DNA from: Marinobacter sp. HL-58
GTDB taxonomy: Bacteria > Pseudomonadota > Gammaproteobacteria > Pseudomonadales > Oleiphilaceae
Direction: 5' to 3'
NCBI RefSeq assembly: GCF_001314605.1
Contig: NZ_LIHP01000001.1
Location: forward strand, 62,001-126,000
Length of the DNA: 64,000 bases
The notes under the pieces are model-generated. The model did no database searches and was not told where the DNA came from. It worked only from the letters and a program-made list of their open reading frames with translations. How positions within the stretch are numbered: position 1 is the first letter of the stretch; each line of letters starts with the position of its first letter. The position numbers and the translations under genes are program-made. Shown piece after piece: positions 29,116 to 37,103 of the stretch.

Positions 29116-29229
29116 GGTCAGCGAGGGGGAGGGCTTTCCCCAAACCGTGCGGAGCCATGGATGGCGGAGCCCGAGCCGCACAGGGACGTCTCGAGGCGTG
29201 TTTGGGGAAAGCTCTCCCCCTCGCTGACC
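29116..29229. repeat. Palindromic element E, between trpG and trpD, inverted relative to D
   Basis: The arms 29116-29145 and 29200-29229 pair over 29 of 30 bases around a 54-base core. The inner part (GGAGCCATGGATGGCGGAGCC) matches B and D, but the conserved string has drifted to CACAGGGACGTCTCGAGG. It is oriented opposite to D, 104 bases away. It is the most diverged core of the six, yet its arms remain almost perfectly complementary. Confidence 0.88.
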
Positions 29230-29267
29230 GGGCTCAGAACCAAACTCCAGAGGCCACCAAAACAAAA

Positions 29268-29846
29268 CTAGCTTCTAAGGAAGTTCCGCAAAAGCTCATG
29301 CCCCTGCTCAGTCATAATAGACTCAGGGTGAAACTGAACCCCCTCGATGGGCAAGGTCTTGTGACGAACGCCCATGATTTCCTCGACAGAGCCATCCTCA
29401 TTGCGGGTCCACGCAGTCACCTCCAGGCAATCCGGCAGAGTGTCCTTGTCGATCACCAGGCTGTGGTAGCGGGTCGCCTGCAAAGGGTTGTTCAGGCCAC
29501 GGAACACACCAATGTCCTTGTGGTACACCGGTGACACCTTGCCATGCATCACCCGCCCGGCGCGGATCACATCGCCGCCGTAGACCTGCCCGATGGCCTG
29601 ATGGCCCAGGCACACGCCCAGGATCGGCAGCTTGCCCGCAAAGTGGCGGATGGCGGCCATGGAAATGCCGGCTTCGTTGGGTGTACACGGGCCCGGGGAG
29701 ATCACCAGGCGTTCCGGCTTCAGGGCCTCGATTTCCTCCACCGTAATCTCGTCATTGCGGTAGACATGAACATCCGCACCCAGCTCCGCCAGGTATTGCA
29801 CCACGTTGTAGGTGAAGGAATCGTAGTTATCGATCATCAGCAACAT
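29268..29846 (-). CDS. trpG: Anthranilate synthase component II (glutamine amidotransferase)
   Basis: TrpG supplies ammonia from glutamine to TrpE. The 192-residue class I amidotransferase has the nucleophile motif [15 protein letters not shown] (Cys near 79), the oxyanion strand [13 protein letters not shown] and the catalytic His-Glu pair in [18 protein letters not shown] lies 8 bases before the ATG. It follows trpE by 16 bases. This protein can also serve PabB in folate synthesis in many bacteria; the position after trpE makes TrpG the main assignment. Confidence 0.96.
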   Translation of the reverse strand: MLLMIDNYDSFTYNVVQYLAELGADVHVYRNDEITVEEIEALKPERLVISPGPCTPNEAGISMAAIRHFAGKLPILGVCLGHQAIGQVYGGDVIRAGRVMHGKVSPVYHKDIGVFRGLNNPLQATRYHSLVIDKDTLPDCLEVTAWTRNEDGSVEEIMGVRHKTLPIEGVQFHPESIMTEQGHELLRNFLRS

Positions 29847-29862
29847 AATCTGTTCCTCCGCC

Positions 29863-31350
29863 TCAGTGGTCGAAATCGTTGTAGGTTGTGGCGACCGCGC
29901 GGAAGATGGCGCGGCCCTTGTTCATGGTTTCCTTCCACTCGAGGCGGGGCACGGAATCGGCCACCACACCGGCGCCGGCCTGGATGTGCAGGACCTTGTC
30001 CTTGATCACCGCCGTGCGGATGGCAATGGCGGTGTCCATGTTGCCGTTGAATGACAGGTAGCCCACGGCACCGCCATAGACGCCGCGTTTGACCGGCTCC
30101 AGTTCGTCGATGATTTCCATGGCGCGGATTTTTGGGGCGCCGCTGAGTGTGCCGGCGGGCAGGGTGGCGCGCAGGACGTCCAGGCAGCTGGTGTTTTCTT
30201 TCAGGCGGCCGGTGACGTTGGAGACGATGTGCATGACGTGGGAGTAGCGCTCCACGATCATTTTGTCGGTTAACCGCACAGTGCCGGTTTCCGATACCCG
30301 GCCGGCGTCATTGCGGCCCAGGTCGATCAGCATCAGGTGCTCGGCGATCTCTTTCGGGTCCGCCAGCAGTTCCGCTTCCAGGGCCTTGTCCTCTGCATCA
30401 GTGGCACCGCGCTTGCGGGTGCCGGCGATGGGCCGGACCGTCACTTCCTCATCCTCCACCCGGGCCAGGATTTCCGGTGAGGAGCCCACGATGTGGAAGT
30501 CCTCCAGGTCCAGGAAGTACATATAGGGGGAGGGATTGAGCACCCGCAGGGAGCGGTACAGGTTCAGCGGCGGGGCCTCGAACGGGATCGACATGCGCTG
30601 GGAGATCACCGTCTGCATCACGTCGCCGTCCAGCACGTATTCCTTGATCTTGCCCACGGCCGCTTCGAATTTTTCCTGGTTGAAGCCGGAAATAAAATCG
30701 CTTTCGTCCACCGTCTTGCCGCGAAGGTGTTCCGGGGTGCGGGGTGCGTCGGCGGTCTGCCGGTGCAGCCGCGATTCCAGCTCATCGATACGCTGCATGG
30801 CCTCCTCGTAGGCGCCGTCCTGGCTCGGGTCGGCATGGACGATCAGGTGCAGTTTGCCCCGCAGATTGTCGAACACCACCACTTCGTCGGATACCATCAG
30901 CAGGATGTCGGGGGTGCCGATTTTGTCAGGGGGGCAGGTGTTCCGCAGGCGTTTTTCGATGTAGCGCACGGTGTCGTAACCGAAATAGCCCACCAGGCCG
31001 CCGTTGAAGCGGGGCAGTTCGTCCAGGTCCGGCGCGTTGAAGCGGGCCTGGTAGTCTTCCACGAAGGTCAGCGGGTCGTCCGCGGTGGTTTCCTCGACGA
31101 CCTTGCCGTCACGGGTAATGGTAATGCGGTGGTCATAAACCTTGAGGATTTCCCGGCTGGGCAGGCCGATGATGGAGTAGCGGCCCCATTTCTCACCACC
31201 CTGCACGGATTCAAACAGGTAGGAGTAGGGGCCACTGGCCAGCTTGAGATAGGTGCTCAGGGGCGTGTCCAGGTCGGCCAGGACTTCGCGGTAAACAGGG
31301 ATACGGTTAAAGCCGGCCTCGGCGAGCTCGGCGAATTGCTCGGGTGTCAT
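29863..31350 (-). CDS. trpE: Anthranilate synthase component I
   Basis: TrpE converts chorismate to anthranilate with ammonia from TrpG. The 495-residue protein has the N-terminal tryptophan-inhibition region ([17 protein letters not shown], equivalent to the LLES motif) and the C-terminal chorismate-binding domain ([53 protein letters not shown]). It heads trpEGDC. The 178-base gap upstream to gph has no Trp-rich leader peptide, so classical trp attenuation is not evident here. Confidence 0.97.
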   Translation of the reverse strand: MTPEQFAELAEAGFNRIPVYREVLADLDTPLSTYLKLASGPYSYLFESVQGGEKWGRYSIIGLPSREILKVYDHRITITRDGKVVEETTADDPLTFVEDYQARFNAPDLDELPRFNGGLVGYFGYDTVRYIEKRLRNTCPPDKIGTPDILLMVSDEVVVFDNLRGKLHLIVHADPSQDGAYEEAMQRIDELESRLHRQTADAPRTPEHLRGKTVDESDFISGFNQEKFEAAVGKIKEYVLDGDVMQTVISQRMSIPFEAPPLNLYRSLRVLNPSPYMYFLDLEDFHIVGSSPEILARVEDEEVTVRPIAGTRKRGATDAEDKALEAELLADPKEIAEHLMLIDLGRNDAGRVSETGTVRLTDKMIVERYSHVMHIVSNVTGRLKENTSCLDVLRATLPAGTLSGAPKIRAMEIIDELEPVKRGVYGGAVGYLSFNGNMDTAIAIRTAVIKDKVLHIQAGAGVVADSVPRLEWKETMNKGRAIFRAVATTYNDFDH

Positions 31351-31528
31351 GTCAACAGTTCCTGAAATCTGATCGGTATGGTGGTTTTTCGGGCGGCCTT
31401 CAGCCGGTGCGCCATCGCCACCATCGTGTTGCGCGGGTTGTCAGTATGCCTCGCGCTGTGATCAGACTCAGTCCCTGCACGGCAGGATTCTCCCGAATAG
31501 AAGGTTTCAAATTCAATGTCCTGTGAGA

Positions 31529-32218
31529 TTACAAAAGCTGCGCCAGGGAATCAACAACGGCGTCGGCTCCCAGTGAATCCACCGGTGCACCGTAGTTGTA
31601 GCCATAACGTACTGCGACCGAGGGTATGCCCGCCGCCAGGGCCGCGCTGATGTCGGTGACCGAGTCCCCCACCATCACCGTGGTGCCGCGGGTGCCGCCC
31701 AGTTCTGTCATGGCATGAATCAGCGGCTGCGGGTCGGGTTTGCGTACCGGCAGGGTGTCGCCACCGACACTGAGCTCGAACCAGTGCTCGATGCCCATCT
31801 GTTCCAGCAATGGTGCCACGAACTGTTCCGGCTTGTTCGTGACGATGCCCATGCGGCAGCCATAATCCGCCAGTCTGGCCAGGCATTCCTCAACACCGTC
31901 GTAAAGCACCGAATGCTGGCCGTTGAGGTTCTCGTAGGCGTGGTAGAACATGGCCAGGGCATCGTTGAACAGCGCGTCGTCCTTTTCGCTGGCTGGTTCC
32001 CAGTCGGCCTTTCCGGCCAGAGAGCGGCGAACCAGCACGCCGGCGCCATTGCCCACCCACTGGCGCACGTTGTCGAGTCCGGCTTTTCTGCGCCCCAGCT
32101 GTTCGAGCATGGCGTCGATGGCGGCTGCCAGGTCGGGGGCGCTGTCCACCAGGGTGCCGTCCAGGTCGAACAGGGCTACCCCGGGCCAGCGCTGGCTGAA
32201 CAGTCCCGCCAGGCTCAT
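31529..32218 (-). CDS. gph: Phosphoglycolate phosphatase
   Basis: The HAD-family phosphatase of 229 residues probably dephosphorylates 2-phosphoglycolate arising from DNA repair or oxygenation side reactions. It has the HAD motif [13 protein letters not shown] with Asp18 and Asp20, then IVTNKP (motif II), KPDPQPLI (motif III) and MVGDSVTDI (motif IV). It overlaps the rpe stop by 4 bases and precedes trpE by 178 bases. The rpe-gph-trpE order is the one I recall from Pseudomonas. Confidence 0.92.
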   Translation of the reverse strand: MSLAGLFSQRWPGVALFDLDGTLVDSAPDLAAAIDAMLEQLGRRKAGLDNVRQWVGNGAGVLVRRSLAGKADWEPASEKDDALFNDALAMFYHAYENLNGQHSVLYDGVEECLARLADYGCRMGIVTNKPEQFVAPLLEQMGIEHWFELSVGGDTLPVRKPDPQPLIHAMTELGGTRGTTVMVGDSVTDISAALAAGIPSVAVRYGYNYGAPVDSLGADAVVDSLAQLL

Positions 32219-32901
32219 TGCTCCAGGCCCTTTCTGGCCAGCTCCAGTTCGGCCCGCATCCTGTCGATGGTGGCCTTGTAGTCATCCGTGTTGAAGATCG
32301 CAGAGCCGGCCACGAAGGTGTCGGCGCCGGCCTCGGCGATTTCACGGATGTTGTCGGTTTTTACGCCACCGTCGATTTCCAGGCGGATGTTGCGGCCGCT
32401 GGCATCAATGCGCTTGCGGGCTTCCCGCAGCTTGTCGAGGGTGCCGGGGATGAACTTCTGGCCACCGAAACCGGGGTTGACCGACATCAGCAGGATCATG
32501 TCCAGCTTGTCCATCACGTGGTCGATGTAGTGCAGGGGCGTGGCCGGGTTGAACACCAGGCCGGCCTTGCAGCCACCTTCGCGGATCAGTTGCAGGGAAC
32601 GGTCAATGTGGTTCGACGCTTCCGGATGGAAAGTGATGTAACTGGCACCGGCATCGATGAACATGCGGATCAGGTCGTCCACCGGTGACACCATCAGGTG
32701 GACATCGATAGGTGCGGTGACACCGTGTTTGCGCAGGGCTTCGCAGACCATGGGGCCGATGGTCAGATTGGGGACGTAGTGGTTGTCCATGACATCGAAG
32801 TGGACAATATCGGCACCGGCGGCCAGTACGTTATCGACTTCCTCGCCCAGTCGGGCAAAATCGGCAGACAGGATGGACGGGGCAATCTGGTAAGGGTTCA
32901 T
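32215..32901 (-). CDS. rpe: Ribulose-phosphate 3-epimerase
   Basis: Rpe interconverts ribulose 5-phosphate and xylulose 5-phosphate in the pentose phosphate pathway. The 228-residue TIM barrel shows [15 protein letters not shown], the metal-binding [32 protein letters not shown] and [11 protein letters not shown]. It is the first gene of rpe-gph, and the coupled junction to gph shows co-transcription. Confidence 0.97.
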   Translation of the reverse strand: MNPYQIAPSILSADFARLGEEVDNVLAAGADIVHFDVMDNHYVPNLTIGPMVCEALRKHGVTAPIDVHLMVSPVDDLIRMFIDAGASYITFHPEASNHIDRSLQLIREGGCKAGLVFNPATPLHYIDHVMDKLDMILLMSVNPGFGGQKFIPGTLDKLREARKRIDASGRNIRLEIDGGVKTDNIREIAEAGADTFVAGSAIFNTDDYKATIDRMRAELELARKGLEQ

Positions 32902-33030
32902 GACGGCTCTCTTGAACGGATTGATAATGGTATCGGTGATGGCGTGTGTACGCCTTCAGCGGTCCCTGCCGGAAAAGCTGCTAGTCTACCAGTTTGATGG
33001 TGATTTTTCGCACGGAATGAGTGACAGCCT

Positions 33031-34020
33031 GTGAGCAATTGGTTTGGAAGAACGGGTATCCGGTTATTGTTGATTCTCGTCGGCGGGTTTGGGGTTGGTA
33101 TACCGGCTGCACTGGCTCAGGGCAACGGGGAGGCCCCGGCGGAAGAGTCGGGGGAACCCGCTGAAGATCGCAAGCGGGCCATGATTTCATCGGCACTGGA
33201 TTCAGAATTGATTGCCGCCAGATGGCCGGATGCCACCGTGTGGCTGGAGCCGCCGGAAGAGGACCGGGTGCTGGCACTGTTCGAGCCGGAAGCAGGCGCC
33301 TCGGCCAAGGGTGCCCTGGTTATTCTTGCCGACGAGGGCCAGTCGGCGGCCTCAGGGCTGGCTGGTGCGTTGCGCCGGCCCATGGCGAGAGCCGGCTGGG
33401 CTGTCATGACACTGGGGCTTGAACCGCCTCCTTATGCCGTTCAGCAGTATTACAGGCAGCAGGCGGCGGCCTCGCCAGAGATGCCGGAACGGAGCGGGGG
33501 CAATACCAGTAATGAAGACACCGATGCTGGTGATTCCGTGATGATCGATGTGATGGACAGCGTCGACGTGGAGGAGCTGGAAGACCAGTACCGAAACCGC
33601 ATACAGAAAACCCTGGCGGTGGCCGTGGGCAATCTATCTGACCGGGGTTACGACCGGGTTGCCGTCGCCGGTGTCGGAACGGGGGCCGGCCATGTGGCAC
33701 GCATGGCCACTGGCGGCGGTGATGATGTGTCTGCGTTGATCTGGATTGCGCCGGTTTTTGCCCGTGTCGATGAGGAAAATCTGCCGGAGTGGCTTTCTGA
33801 GGCCGGACAGCTCAGGGTGCTGGAGCTTCACAGTACCCGGGTGCCGGAAACGACGGAGGGTGCCGGGCCCGGTTCACCGAAGGAGCGTGAATCTGCCCTC
33901 CGGCGAGCCGACATTACTTCCTATTCCCGGCAACCGGTGGCCATGCCAGAGCGCCCCGAGCCCCGGGACGCGCCGGCACTGGCCAGCCGGCTATCCGCCT
34001 GGCTGACATCGGACCGATAA
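33031..34020 (+). CDS. DUF3530 family periplasmic protein
   Basis: The 329-residue protein starts at GTG 33031 and has a signal peptide (about residues 1-29, ending ALA before QGNGEAP). The body fits the DUF3530 family as I remember it: an alpha/beta-hydrolase-like region (VILADEGQSAASGLAGALRRPMARAGW, VAVAGVGTGAGHVARM, where a nucleophile Ser would be expected but Gly-Thr-Gly is seen). A low-complexity acidic insert sits near residues 150-185. A catalytic role is doubtful. It converges with the PAAR gene, with 5 bases between the stops. Confidence 0.72.
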   Translation: MSNWFGRTGIRLLLILVGGFGVGIPAALAQGNGEAPAEESGEPAEDRKRAMISSALDSELIAARWPDATVWLEPPEEDRVLALFEPEAGASAKGALVILADEGQSAASGLAGALRRPMARAGWAVMTLGLEPPPYAVQQYYRQQAAASPEMPERSGGNTSNEDTDAGDSVMIDVMDSVDVEELEDQYRNRIQKTLAVAVGNLSDRGYDRVAVAGVGTGAGHVARMATGGGDDVSALIWIAPVFARVDEENLPEWLSEAGQLRVLELHSTRVPETTEGAGPGSPKERESALRRADITSYSRQPVAMPERPEPRDAPALASRLSAWLTSDR

Positions 34021-34025
34021 CCTGA

Positions 34026-34313
34026 TCAGCCGCCCACGGCGCTGGCGGACCCGATCACCACACCACCGCAACTGATGGCATCGCCGGTTAGCGCTGCCGG
34101 TTTGCCTTCAATCATGACTGTTGGGCTGCCAGCTGCAATGGTGCGGGGATGCGGTGGGTGCTTGGGTTTCGAGTGCATGGCCAGCTGGTCGCCGAGGCGT
34201 GCAACGGGTTTACCGTCAATGAGTACGGTGGCACTTCCGGTAATGACCGGTGTCGGGGGGAAACCGTTGTGGTCGGTCCCTGTGTCGCCGAGGAGGACGA
34301 GATTCTTACCCAT
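34026..34313 (-). CDS. PAAR domain protein (possible T6SS spike tip)
   Basis: The 95-residue protein is a minimal PAAR protein: GDTGTDHNGFPPTPVITGSATVLI, then VARLGDQLAMH, HPPHPRTIAAGSPTVMI, and GDAISCGGVVI, with histidines and a cysteine placed to bind zinc at the tip of the cone. PAAR proteins sharpen the VgrG spike of type VI secretion systems and carry effectors. AGGAG lies 6 bases before the start. No vgrG, hcp or tss gene is in the window, and there is no C-terminal toxin extension, so it is an orphan here. Confidence 0.85.
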   Translation of the reverse strand: MGKNLVLLGDTGTDHNGFPPTPVITGSATVLIDGKPVARLGDQLAMHSKPKHPPHPRTIAAGSPTVMIEGKPAALTGDAISCGGVVIGSASAVGG

Positions 34314-34420
34314 GGAATACTCCTTTTCTGCGGGTTATTCAGGCCGCCGATCCGTGGGCCTGTCTGGGGTACCTGTATTGGCGCGGGAAAGTCTAGCAAG
34401 CTTTAGTCGGGATTCAAACT

Positions 34421-35176
34421 TCAGACCGAAAGGCGCTTGCTGATCAGCTCCCAGGCCTGCTGGTATCTGAGCAGGCGATCCTTGGCCCTGGCTATTTCCG
34501 CGGCGCTGAGATCCTGTTGCGCGAGTTTGTCGGGATGGCACTCCGATACTTTCTTGCGATAGGCCCGTTTGATGATTTCGCGGGAATCCCGGCGGGTCAC
34601 TCCCAGAAGCTGGCATGCCTGCTCAAAGGTGGAAGGGCGTGGCTGGGCTTCCGGTTCCGTGATCCACACCTTGCAGGCGTAACTTTCGAGAATGTCATCA
34701 CTGACCCGGATGGGCAGCCCGATCTGGTCGATGGCATCCTCGCAGCGATAGCGCCTGGGTTTGGCCGGGCGGCCCTGCAACTGCGCTGCGTGGCACAAAC
34801 AGATGGCGACGCGAAGAGCGGGAGAAGGCCAGAGGCGATGGGTCAGCCTGAGCCCCAGAGCCTTCATCGCCGGAATGTGATCGGCCGCCTTGCCCTTGCG
34901 AAAATGGCCAATGGCCTTGCGACGCTGGCGCGGGGACAGTTTCAGGGCCTTGATCAGGGATTCGGCAAAGACAACGTCTTTCTCGGTTACCCGCCCTTCC
35001 GATTTGGCGATGTAGCCCAGGAAAAAGAACAGGCTGCGTCGACACCAGTGCGGCAGCCGGGTCCTGACCAGCAATTCGTTGGCCTGGTGGCCGCAGGCTG
35101 ACAGTTCCCCGAGCAGCTCACTGAATTCGGCCTCAATGCGCGCCGGCAGGTTCTTGTCCCTGGAGTCAGAGGTCAT
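34421..35176 (-). CDS. TerB / J-domain co-chaperone (DjlA-like, no membrane anchor)
   Basis: The 251-residue protein pairs a TerB-like helical domain (about residues 45-115, RRSLFFFLGYIAKSEGRVTEKDV) with a C-terminal J domain carrying HPD at 214-216. The arrangement is that of DjlA, but the N-terminal transmembrane segment of E. coli DjlA is missing, so it should be soluble. It would stimulate DnaK on unknown clients. It starts 3 bases after the murU stop, so it is translated from the amgK-murU operon, as in related genomes. Confidence 0.82.
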   Translation of the reverse strand: MTSDSRDKNLPARIEAEFSELLGELSACGHQANELLVRTRLPHWCRRSLFFFLGYIAKSEGRVTEKDVVFAESLIKALKLSPRQRRKAIGHFRKGKAADHIPAMKALGLRLTHRLWPSPALRVAICLCHAAQLQGRPAKPRRYRCEDAIDQIGLPIRVSDDILESYACKVWITEPEAQPRPSTFEQACQLLGVTRRDSREIIKRAYRKKVSECHPDKLAQQDLSAAEIARAKDRLLRYQQAWELISKRLSV

Positions 35177-35179
35177 GGT

Positions 35180-35860
35180 TCAGCCCTCGCCTCCCTTGAG
35201 TTTGCGATCCAGTTCCCGAAGCCGGTCCGGAGTGCCAATGTCCATCCACTGCCCGGTATGATGCAGACCCATGACGCGCCCCCGGTTCATGGCTTCCCGC
35301 AGAATCGGGGCAAGCTTCACGGGCCCCGGTAACTGTCCGTCAAAAAGGCGGCGATGGAGCAGGCTGATACCCGAGAATGTAAGCATTTCCGGTCCTTCAA
35401 CCGAAACAGTGCCATCCGGATTCAGGCAGAAGTCCCCGGCCGGGTTGTGGTCGGGGTTGCTGGTCATGACCAGCAGGGCATCGGCGTTGTCCGGCGGGAT
35501 CAGTTGCGCCGGGTCGAAATCGCACCAGATGTCGCCGTTAATCACCACGAACCACTCATCCCCATCACTGGTAAGCAGCGGCAGGGCATGTATGATGCCT
35601 CCGGCGGTTTCCAGCGGTTCGCTTTCACGGGAGTATTCGATGGACACACCGTAAGCGGCGCCGTTTCCCAGCTCCTCTTCGATCTGGTTGCCCAGCCAGG
35701 CGTGGTTGATGACCAGTTGCCGAAAACCGGCGGCCCGCAATCGTTCCAGGTGATGTACGATCAGCGGTTTATCGCCGGCGATGAGGAGCGGCTTGGGTGT
35801 TGTCAGGGTCAGCGGCCGCATGCGCTCGCCTTTGCCGGCCGCCAGAATCATGGCTTTCAC
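35180..35860 (-). CDS. murU: N-acetylmuramate alpha-1-phosphate uridylyltransferase
   Basis: MurU makes UDP-MurNAc from MurNAc-1-phosphate and UTP, recycling cell-wall sugar and bypassing de novo MurA/MurB synthesis, as shown in Pseudomonas. The 226-residue protein begins KAMILAAGKGERMRPLTLTTPKPL, the nucleotidyltransferase signature, with DI-containing FVVINGDIWCDF as the metal site and GQWMDIGTPDRL at the end. I chose GTG 35860, which overlaps the amgK stop as GTGA. Upstream frame extension is spurious. Confidence 0.92.
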   Translation of the reverse strand: MKAMILAAGKGERMRPLTLTTPKPLLIAGDKPLIVHHLERLRAAGFRQLVINHAWLGNQIEEELGNGAAYGVSIEYSRESEPLETAGGIIHALPLLTSDGDEWFVVINGDIWCDFDPAQLIPPDNADALLVMTSNPDHNPAGDFCLNPDGTVSVEGPEMLTFSGISLLHRRLFDGQLPGPVKLAPILREAMNRGRVMGLHHTGQWMDIGTPDRLRELDRKLKGGEG

Positions 35861-36894
35861 TGGCCGGAGATCTCCACTGGGCCTATCTGGTCTTCCAGGG
35901 CAGGTACAACGGTGTCGGTCAGCCATTCATGAAAGTGACGAAGGGCGGCCTGCCTGCTGCTGGCTTCAACCAGATAGCCCACGGTGCGGGGAATATCTTT
36001 CAGAAATCCGGTCTTGCCGTCACGGATCGCCAGCCTCGCAAAGATGCCCGCCGCTTTCAGGTGGCGTTGCATACCCATGAGCTCCAGCCATTGGCGGAAA
36101 GTTTCCCGGTCTGCGTTGTGCAGGCCGGCGTCCCTGCTGAGCACGCGGAACTGTTCAATCCACTGGCTGACCCGGCTCTCGGGCCAGCGGATGTAGCAAT
36201 CCTTTACCAGCGATACCAGGTCGTAGGTGACCGGACCACGCACGGCATCCTGGAAGTCGATGACACCGGGGCGATTGGTATCAGGGCGTACCAGCAGGTT
36301 GCGGGAATGATAGTCGCGGTGCACCGTAACCTCTGGCTGGGCAAGGGCGCTTTCCCGCAGGAAAGCAAAAGTGGTATCCAGCAGCGCACATTCGCCGTTG
36401 CCAAGTGTCAGCCCCAGTTTTCTGGTCAGCAGCCAATCCGGGAACAATGCCATTTCACGGTCCAGCAAGGCGGTGTCGTAGGCTGGCAACGGATAATCCG
36501 GCGTGTCACCGGCGTTCTGGATGCGGACCAGTTCCTCCATGGCAGCTCCGTAGAGCCGGTCGGCATTGTCCGCGTTGAGCGCACTGAGCATCAGTTCGTC
36601 GCCGAAATCCTCCAGCAGCAGGAATCCGCGGCTCAGGTCCTCGTGAATAACGTCCGGCACGGCAATGTCCAGGCTGCGCCAGTGATGGGCAATGGCGACA
36701 AAGGGCCTGCAGTCTTCATGCTCCGGAGGCGCGTCCATGACAATGTAAGGCCCGGCGCCGGTGCCGTGGGGGTCACCGCTGACCCGGAAGTAGCGTCGGA
36801 AGCTCGCGTCTCCGGATACCGGCCGGGGCGTTGCCTGGTCAAAACCGGGGATGTCTCTGACCCACTGGGTGAGCATTGTCAGGCGGGTATCCAT
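35857..36894 (-). CDS. amgK: N-acetylmuramate/N-acetylglucosamine kinase
   Basis: AmgK phosphorylates MurNAc and GlcNAc at the anomeric carbon in the peptidoglycan recycling route that feeds MurU. The 345-residue protein has an aminoglycoside-phosphotransferase fold with SGDASFRRYFRV at the start, the catalytic loop VHRDYHSRNLLV and the metal site GVIDFQDAVRGP. It is divergent from lptD across 209 bases and coupled to murU. The lptD/amgK-murU arrangement is the one known from Pseudomonas. Confidence 0.92.
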   Translation of the reverse strand: MDTRLTMLTQWVRDIPGFDQATPRPVSGDASFRRYFRVSGDPHGTGAGPYIVMDAPPEHEDCRPFVAIAHHWRSLDIAVPDVIHEDLSRGFLLLEDFGDELMLSALNADNADRLYGAAMEELVRIQNAGDTPDYPLPAYDTALLDREMALFPDWLLTRKLGLTLGNGECALLDTTFAFLRESALAQPEVTVHRDYHSRNLLVRPDTNRPGVIDFQDAVRGPVTYDLVSLVKDCYIRWPESRVSQWIEQFRVLSRDAGLHNADRETFRQWLELMGMQRHLKAAGIFARLAIRDGKTGFLKDIPRTVGYLVEASSRQAALRHFHEWLTDTVVPALEDQIGPVEISGQ

Positions 36895-37103
36895 GGATTG
36901 GCTGGTTTCCTGGCTCAGAAGTGACGGATGTTTGAACCTTCCGGCTCATGGCCGAAAGTTAGCAGATCAGTATAGAGACGGTAAATCGGTTTTGCAGCAA
37001 TGGGCGGTTTCCGTTAACAAGGCAGAGAGCGGCGTGTAAACTAGGCCGCTGTTGAAAAGTCTCCGATATCGGCAAATCCATTCAGCACAGGAACCTTCTC
37101 ATC

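Noticed and set aside
31347..31424. 25-codon ORF overlapping the trpE start as a possible trp leader peptide
   Set aside because: It has no Trp codons, no ribosome site and no terminator between it and trpE.
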